From the NCBI GenBank assembly GCA_963942565.1, contig OZ012700.1, positions 30,579,287 to 30,643,286 on the forward strand: DNA of 64,000 nt, read 5' to 3'. This document shows, in pieces, positions 58,441 through 64,000 of this stretch (within the stretch, counting starts at the first letter, position 1; the number at the start of each line of letters is the position of its first letter). The position numbers and the translations under genes were made by a program. Under the pieces are notes generated by a model. It saw only the letters and a program-made list of their open reading frames with translations, did no database searches and was not told the DNA's origin. Source of the DNA: Maea johnstoni. Taxonomy: Eukaryota > Annelida > Polychaeta > Spionida > Magelonidae.

Positions 58441-61400
58441 CCACATAGGCATCACCAAATAAAAGTAATACAAATAAGTCGGAATACTTAATACTAGTCT
58501 ATGCACGGGCACCATTGTGGTGTGCAGGTCCAACAAGGACGTAAATATAAATAATCGCACTCACAAACTTTGCCTATTCTACAGTATCTAAAATAAGACA
58601 AAAATAAATGGATTGTTTCACATATATTAATCGTGAAATGAAATAGATACTGAACTTAAGAGCATTCATACTTATTAACTTCTAATATCACAAAAGGGTT
58701 AATTTAGTATGCCCTTACTTTAAATGGTGTTTTTGGTATACTTTGGTTATAACATGTTGCATTTTAGCCTACGTACCAAGGAACTGTATGTACAACTTTA
58801 TAAAGTTAGCAAAGGCATGAACCAGTTATTCACGAATGTCTACTGGGTACGATGGACCAAGTGTGAAAAAGCAAATCAAAAGCTTTTTATTTTCTCAAAC
58901 ATTTTGGGGGTAGAGAAGATCAAACTATTTAGCCTGACCACTCTAGAGGGAGGGTAAATAAAACTATTTATCCTACTTCTACAGAAGGCTGGTAAATATA
59001 TTTCAAGCAATGACTGGTTGCTTGGCTCATCTTATTGGCAAAGGGAACTTAATTTACCGGAGTCACAAAAAAGGCCATGTGCATGTCCTTCAGTATGTCA
59101 TAGAATATATCATCAGTACTATAAGTAAGACAAACCTATCAATAATGGAAACATGTATTTATCTCTATGTTTATCTATCAATATCTAACATCTATCTACA
59201 TGTCTGTTTGTCAGTCAGTATTTCTATCTATCTTTCTATCTATCTGTGTGGGCGTGCGCACTTGGACACACAAATTATACATATATATATATATACATAT
59301 ATATATATGTATGTATGTGTGTATGTATGTTTCTAAGTATGTATGTAAATATGTGTGTGTTTACTTATAGATAAATATACATATGAATAAATGTGTTTTC
59401 ATTATTGATAGCCATCTTACTTTTTGCACTAATAGATATATAGTTTGAGTGCTTGAATGCGCAAATTTAAAGTAGCACAAATACTCTCCAGCAGGGCTGT
59501 TAAGCGAAATTATTTGCACTGCAAACTGAAGCAGTATACAGTTTCTGAATTAGCAAAGGTCCAATGCTCAGTAGTAAACACAACCCTTCAAAATAGAAAG
59601 CACACAACCTTCTTAATAGATGTATTAATTAGAGATAGCTTAGCATTCTCCAGCAGGTGCCAACTCCTAAATCAAACCATAAAGTACGTGTGCCCATTGC
59701 CGGGTTTGATTCAATTGAGTATTACATAGTATTACATACTTATTCTTTAATTAATATCATTATATTGGAACCATTTATATAACCATAAATATCAGCAAAT
59801 GTAGACACCAAAATAAACCCTCAAAACCATCTATCTATCTATCAAAGCATCTATCTATCTATCAAACCATCTATCTATCTATATATTGAACCAGCTATCT
59901 ATCAAACCATCTATATATCTATTTAACCATCTATCTATTGAACCATCTTTCTATCTATCAAACCAGCTATCTATCTATCAAATAAATCAGCTATATCTAT
60001 GTATTGAACCAGCTATCTATCCAATGAATGAATGAATGAGGGCTTAAAGGCACATCAGCACATTAGGCTATTTAGTGCCATTAATTGGTTTTTTTTTCGT
60101 AAAGTGGTTGTTTGCCATTGTTGAAGAACAATGGCAAAGCATGTGAAAGAAGAAAAAGCGGAAGAGAAAGAGCAGAGCCTTCATATCCAAAGATGACCAA
60201 GGGATCTTTTAGATGCATGGTATCCATAGACAGATCCACACATCCCCATTTTTTTTATAAGGCGAGCAGGGTGCCACGCTGGCGTAAGGTTGCCCGGGAG
60301 GTGCCAACTCCTATTGCACACAGTAGGTGTGCCCCTTGCGGGGTGCTATCTATCCATCAAACTATCTATCTTTCAAACCATCTAGCTATTGAACCATCTA
60401 TCTATCGTTCGAACCAGCTATCTATCAAACCAGCTATCTATATGTATCAAACCAGCTATCTATCAAATCACTAAGCTATATATTGAACCAGCTATCTATG
60501 TATCAAACCAGCTATCTACTTATCAAACCAGCTAGTAATAATGATAATTAATTATTCAACAGTGCTGTAGGATTGTATATGATAGGCAGCATTCACCACT
60601 TTGGGGCGGTGAATCCTGCAAAGTCATTATCTCCTCCTTGAACAGATAATACAACCTGGAAAATACACATCAAATGATAAACAAAGTCAATACATATTGG
60701 TATCACCAAAATAAAAGTAATACAAATAAGTCGGAATACGTAATACTAGTCTATGCACAGGCACCATTGTGGTGGTAGAAAATGGTAGAAAATTAATAGA
60801 TGGGAAATGTATGGAATATTTAGGTATAACATGGGGTTATAATACCCACCAACAATTACTCAAACAGCACAGGAAATCAAAAAATTGCAATGTAATCTGT
60901 AATGGTATTTACTAATAATGACAACCTTCATGGTGTGACTTTGGGAGTATGTACCACATATGTTGTAGGGTGACATGGCTCTGATTAATGTCTTTATCAC
61001 CTGATTAAATTACATAACATAACTGATTGAAAAGACCAGTATTTCTAGTAGATTAATTGAATAATGCACTAAGTAACTTTTATTTACCATGACTAAGATG
61101 TGGACAAATCATGGTTTAAAGATCATGAATTTAAATGTAAACTTACCCATGTTCTTGAGTGCAGGGACTGATGATGGGCACCTCACCGACGGGTTAAGCT
61201 GCTTTCAGTAGGCTCTCTGAAGATGATGGTGTTGAGTCCGATGAGGAGCAAGGTAGTACCATAACATCTTTTAAAGATGACATTGCTTTTCCGGGACCGT
61301 CTGTTATGGTGAAGACAGGAGATCACTGTGTAGGCTGTGGCAATAAAGCACGCGCCAAACATGGCTGTGAAGAATTCCTTCCTTTCTTCCGTCTTCAATG

Positions 61401-61767
61401 ACACCAAAAGAAGATTATCAGTAACAATAAATGATTGAAAAAACTACACAATAATGATGATGAAAATTATAATAATATAAAGAATAATAATAATAACTCT
61501 AATAATAATGAATTTAATTATAATAATAATGAATATAATTATAATAATCTTGAAAGAATAATAATTTAAGAAAAAACAATAATGGACGTAAACATAAACC
61601 CATTCAGGCCAGCATCAGCCTTCAAAGCCTGACATTTTTTGATGACCGCCCCCTGACAAAAGCAAATTTTGAAAATAATCTATCGTACGCTCTATCTTTC
61701 TATTGAACCATTTATCTATCAAACCATCTATCTATTGAACCATCTTTTTATCTATCGAACAGTCAAT
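58441..61767. repeat. Array unit 8
   Basis: 3327 bp. The left part shares ACTTTAAATGG, GGTATACTTTGG and AATCGTGAAATG with unit 9; the right part shares the unit 7 variants. Confidence 0.95.
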
Positions 61768-64000
61768 CCACATAGGCATCACCAAATAAAAGTAATACAA
61801 ATAAGTCGGAATACTTAATACTAGTCTATGCACGGGCACCATTGTGGTGTGCAGGTCCAACAAGGACGTAAATATAAATAATCGCACTCACAAACTTTGC
61901 CTATTCTACAGTATCTAAAATAAGACAAAAATAAATGGATTGTTTCACATATATTAATCGTGAAATGAAATAGATACTGAACTTAAGAGCATTCATACTT
62001 ATTAACTTCTAATATCACAAAAGGGTTAATTTAGTATGCCCTTACTTTAAATGGTGTTTTTGGTATACTTTGGTTATAACATGTTGCATTTTAGCCTACG
62101 TACCAAGGAACTGTATGTACAACTTTATAAAGTTAGCAAAGGCATGAACCAGTTATTCACGAATGTCTACTGGGTACGATGGACCAAGTGTGAAAAAGCA
62201 AATCAAAAGCTTTTTATTTTCTCAAACATTTTGGGGGTAGAGAAGATCAAACTATTTAGCCTGACCACTCTAGAGGGAGGGTAAATAAAACTATTTATCC
62301 TACTTCTACAGAAGGCTGGTAAATATATTTCAAGCAATGACTGGTTGCTTGGCTCATCTTATTGGCAAAGGGAACTTAATTTACCGGAGTCGCAAAAAAG
62401 GCCATGTGCATGTCCTTCAGTATGTCATAGAATATATCATCAGTACTATAAGTAAGACAAACCTATCAATAATGGAAACATGTATTAATCTCTATGTTTA
62501 TCTATCAATATCTAACATCTATCTACATGTCTGTTTGTCAGTCAGTATTTCTATCTATCTTTCTATCTATCTGTGTGGGCGTGCGCACTTGGACACACAC
62601 AAATTATACATATATATATATATACATATATATATATGTATGTATGTGTGTATGTATGTTTCTAAGTATGTATGTAAATATGTGTGTGTTTACTTATAGA
62701 TAAATATACATATGAATAAATGTGTTTTCATTATTGATAGCCATCTTACTTTTTGCACTAATAGATATATAGTTTGAGTGCTTGAATGCGCAAATTTAAA
62801 GTAGCACAAATACTCTCCAGCAGGGCTGTTAAGCGAAATTATTTGCACTGCAAACTGAAGCAGTATACAGTTTCTGAATTAGCAAAGGTCCAATGCTCAG
62901 TAGTAAACACAACCCTTCAAAATAGAAAGCACACAACCTTCTTAATAGATGTATTAATTAGAGATAGCTTAGCATTCTCCAGCAGGTGCCAACTCCTAAA
63001 TCAAACCATAAAGTACGTGTGCCCATTGCCGGGTTTGATTCAATTGAGTATTACATAGTATTACATACTTATTCTTTAATTAATATCATTATATTGGAAC
63101 CATTTATATAACCATAAATATCAGCAAATGTAGACACCAAAATAAACCCTCAAAACCATCTATCTATCTATCAAAGCATCTATCTATCTATCAAACCATC
63201 TATCTATCTATATATTGAACCAGCTATCTATCAAACCATCTATATATCTATTTAACCATCTATCTATTGAACCATCTTTCTATCTATCAAACCAGCTATC
63301 TATCTATCAAATAAATCAGCTATATCTATGTATTGAACCAGCTATCTATCCAATGAATGAATGAATGAGGGCTTAAAGGCACATCAGCACATTAGGCTAT
63401 TTAGTGCCATTAATTGGTTTTTTTTTCGTAAAGTGGTTGTTTGCCATTGTTGAAGAACAATGGCAAAGCATGTGAAAGAAGAAAAAGCGGAAGAGAAAGA
63501 GCAGAGCCTTCATATCCAAAGATGACCAAGGGATCTTTTAGATGCATGGTATCCATAGACAGATCCACACATCCCCATTTTTTTTATAAGGCGAGCAGGG
63601 TGCCACGCTGGCGTAGGGTTGCCCGGGAGGTGCCAACTCCTATTGCACACAGTAGGTGTGCCCCTTGCGGGGTGCTATCTATCCATCAAACTATCTATCT
63701 TTCAAACCATCTAGCTATTGAACCATCTATCTATCGTTCGAACCAGCTATCTATCAAACCAGCTATCTATATGTATCAAACCAGCTATCTATCAAATCAT
63801 TAAGCTATATATTGAACCAGCTATCTATGTATCAAACCAGCTATCTACTTATCAAACCAGCTAGTAATAATGATAATTAATTATTCAACAGTGCTGTAGG
63901 ATTGTATATGATAGGCAGCATTCACCACTTTGGGGCGGTGAATCCTGCAAAGTCATTATCTCCTCCTTGAACAGATAATACAACCTGGAAAATACACATC
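61768..64000. repeat. Array unit 9 (cut by window end)
   Basis: 2233 bp visible. The left third matches unit 8; further right it returns to GCGTAGGGTTG and AATCATTAAGC as in unit 1. Confidence 0.95.

Larger units (their letters stand above)
35348..64000. repeat. Tandem array of a 3.2-3.3 kb unit, 8 full copies plus a partial ninth
   Basis: The sequence CCACATAGGCATCACC starts units at 35,348, 38,683, 41,976, 45,269, 48,582, 51,788, 55,112, 58,441 and 61,768. Period lengths are 3335, 3293, 3293, 3313, 3206, 3324, 3329 and 3327. Differences between units are scattered substitutions and small indels, roughly one percent by eye. In each unit, in order: a MITE-related segment, an AT/GT-rich tract, three TCTA-type minisatellites, a GGCACATCAGCAC segment, a terminal-exon-like piece and a membrane-exon-like ORF on the - strand, and an AAT tract. 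The right edge is outside the window. Confidence 0.97.

Noticed and set aside
35348-64000. CRISPR, rDNA or histone cluster as explanation of the array
   Set aside because: Units are 3.3 kb without short spaced repeats; no rRNA or histone sequence is recognisable in them.

Overview
This is a window of animal nuclear DNA, AT-rich and full of introns, microsatellites and DNA transposons. It has one clearly intact host gene, a six-exon pyrroline-5-carboxylate reductase on the + strand. Small introns with GT/AG borders, a replication-type histone fragment with a metazoan 3' stem-loop, a BED-finger hAT transposon and a LINE endonuclease-to-RT linker fragment all point to an invertebrate metazoan. 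The repeat style looks like a marine invertebrate, but I cannot name the species from sequence alone.

Layout. Bases 1-15,600 hold no gene I can support. They are a graveyard of short non-autonomous DNA transposons, several with exact target-site duplications: a CATGGTCTTAGCC family (8-bp TSD), a TAGGG family (8-bp TSD), a TAGAGCTGCACTCAC element (8-bp TSD), a TTAA-flanked piggyBac-like family and a TTA-flanked Harbinger-like element. Several are nested in each other, which gives a relative order of insertion. A 0.5-kb non-coding sequence is tandemly duplicated at 13.0-14.6 kb.

15,640-22,669 is the P5CR (PYCR3-like) gene: six exons that join in frame to a 278-residue protein. Its introns carry a 311-bp MITE, a (TA)n and an (AAT)n tract, and three extra copies of the end of exon 4 with its splice donor. 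22.7-25.9 kb holds a LINE remnant, repeat composites and a 180-bp satellite.

25,992-29,445 is a whole autonomous hAT transposon: TSDs, TIRs, a two-exon BED-hAT transposase of 628 codons, and long hairpins at both ends, one of them an 84-bp perfect palindrome. At 29.8-30.0 kb lies the 3' half of a histone H2B gene that still has its stem-loop. 30-35.3 kb is a mix of duplicated blocks and (TCTA)-type minisatellite, with two exon-like pieces of unknown genes.

35,348 to the window end is a tandem array of a 3.2-3.3 kb unit, eight full copies and a partial ninth, nearly identical. Each unit carries on the - strand an exon-like ORF with two membrane segments and a possible terminal exon. Shared variants show that blocks of units were duplicated recently.
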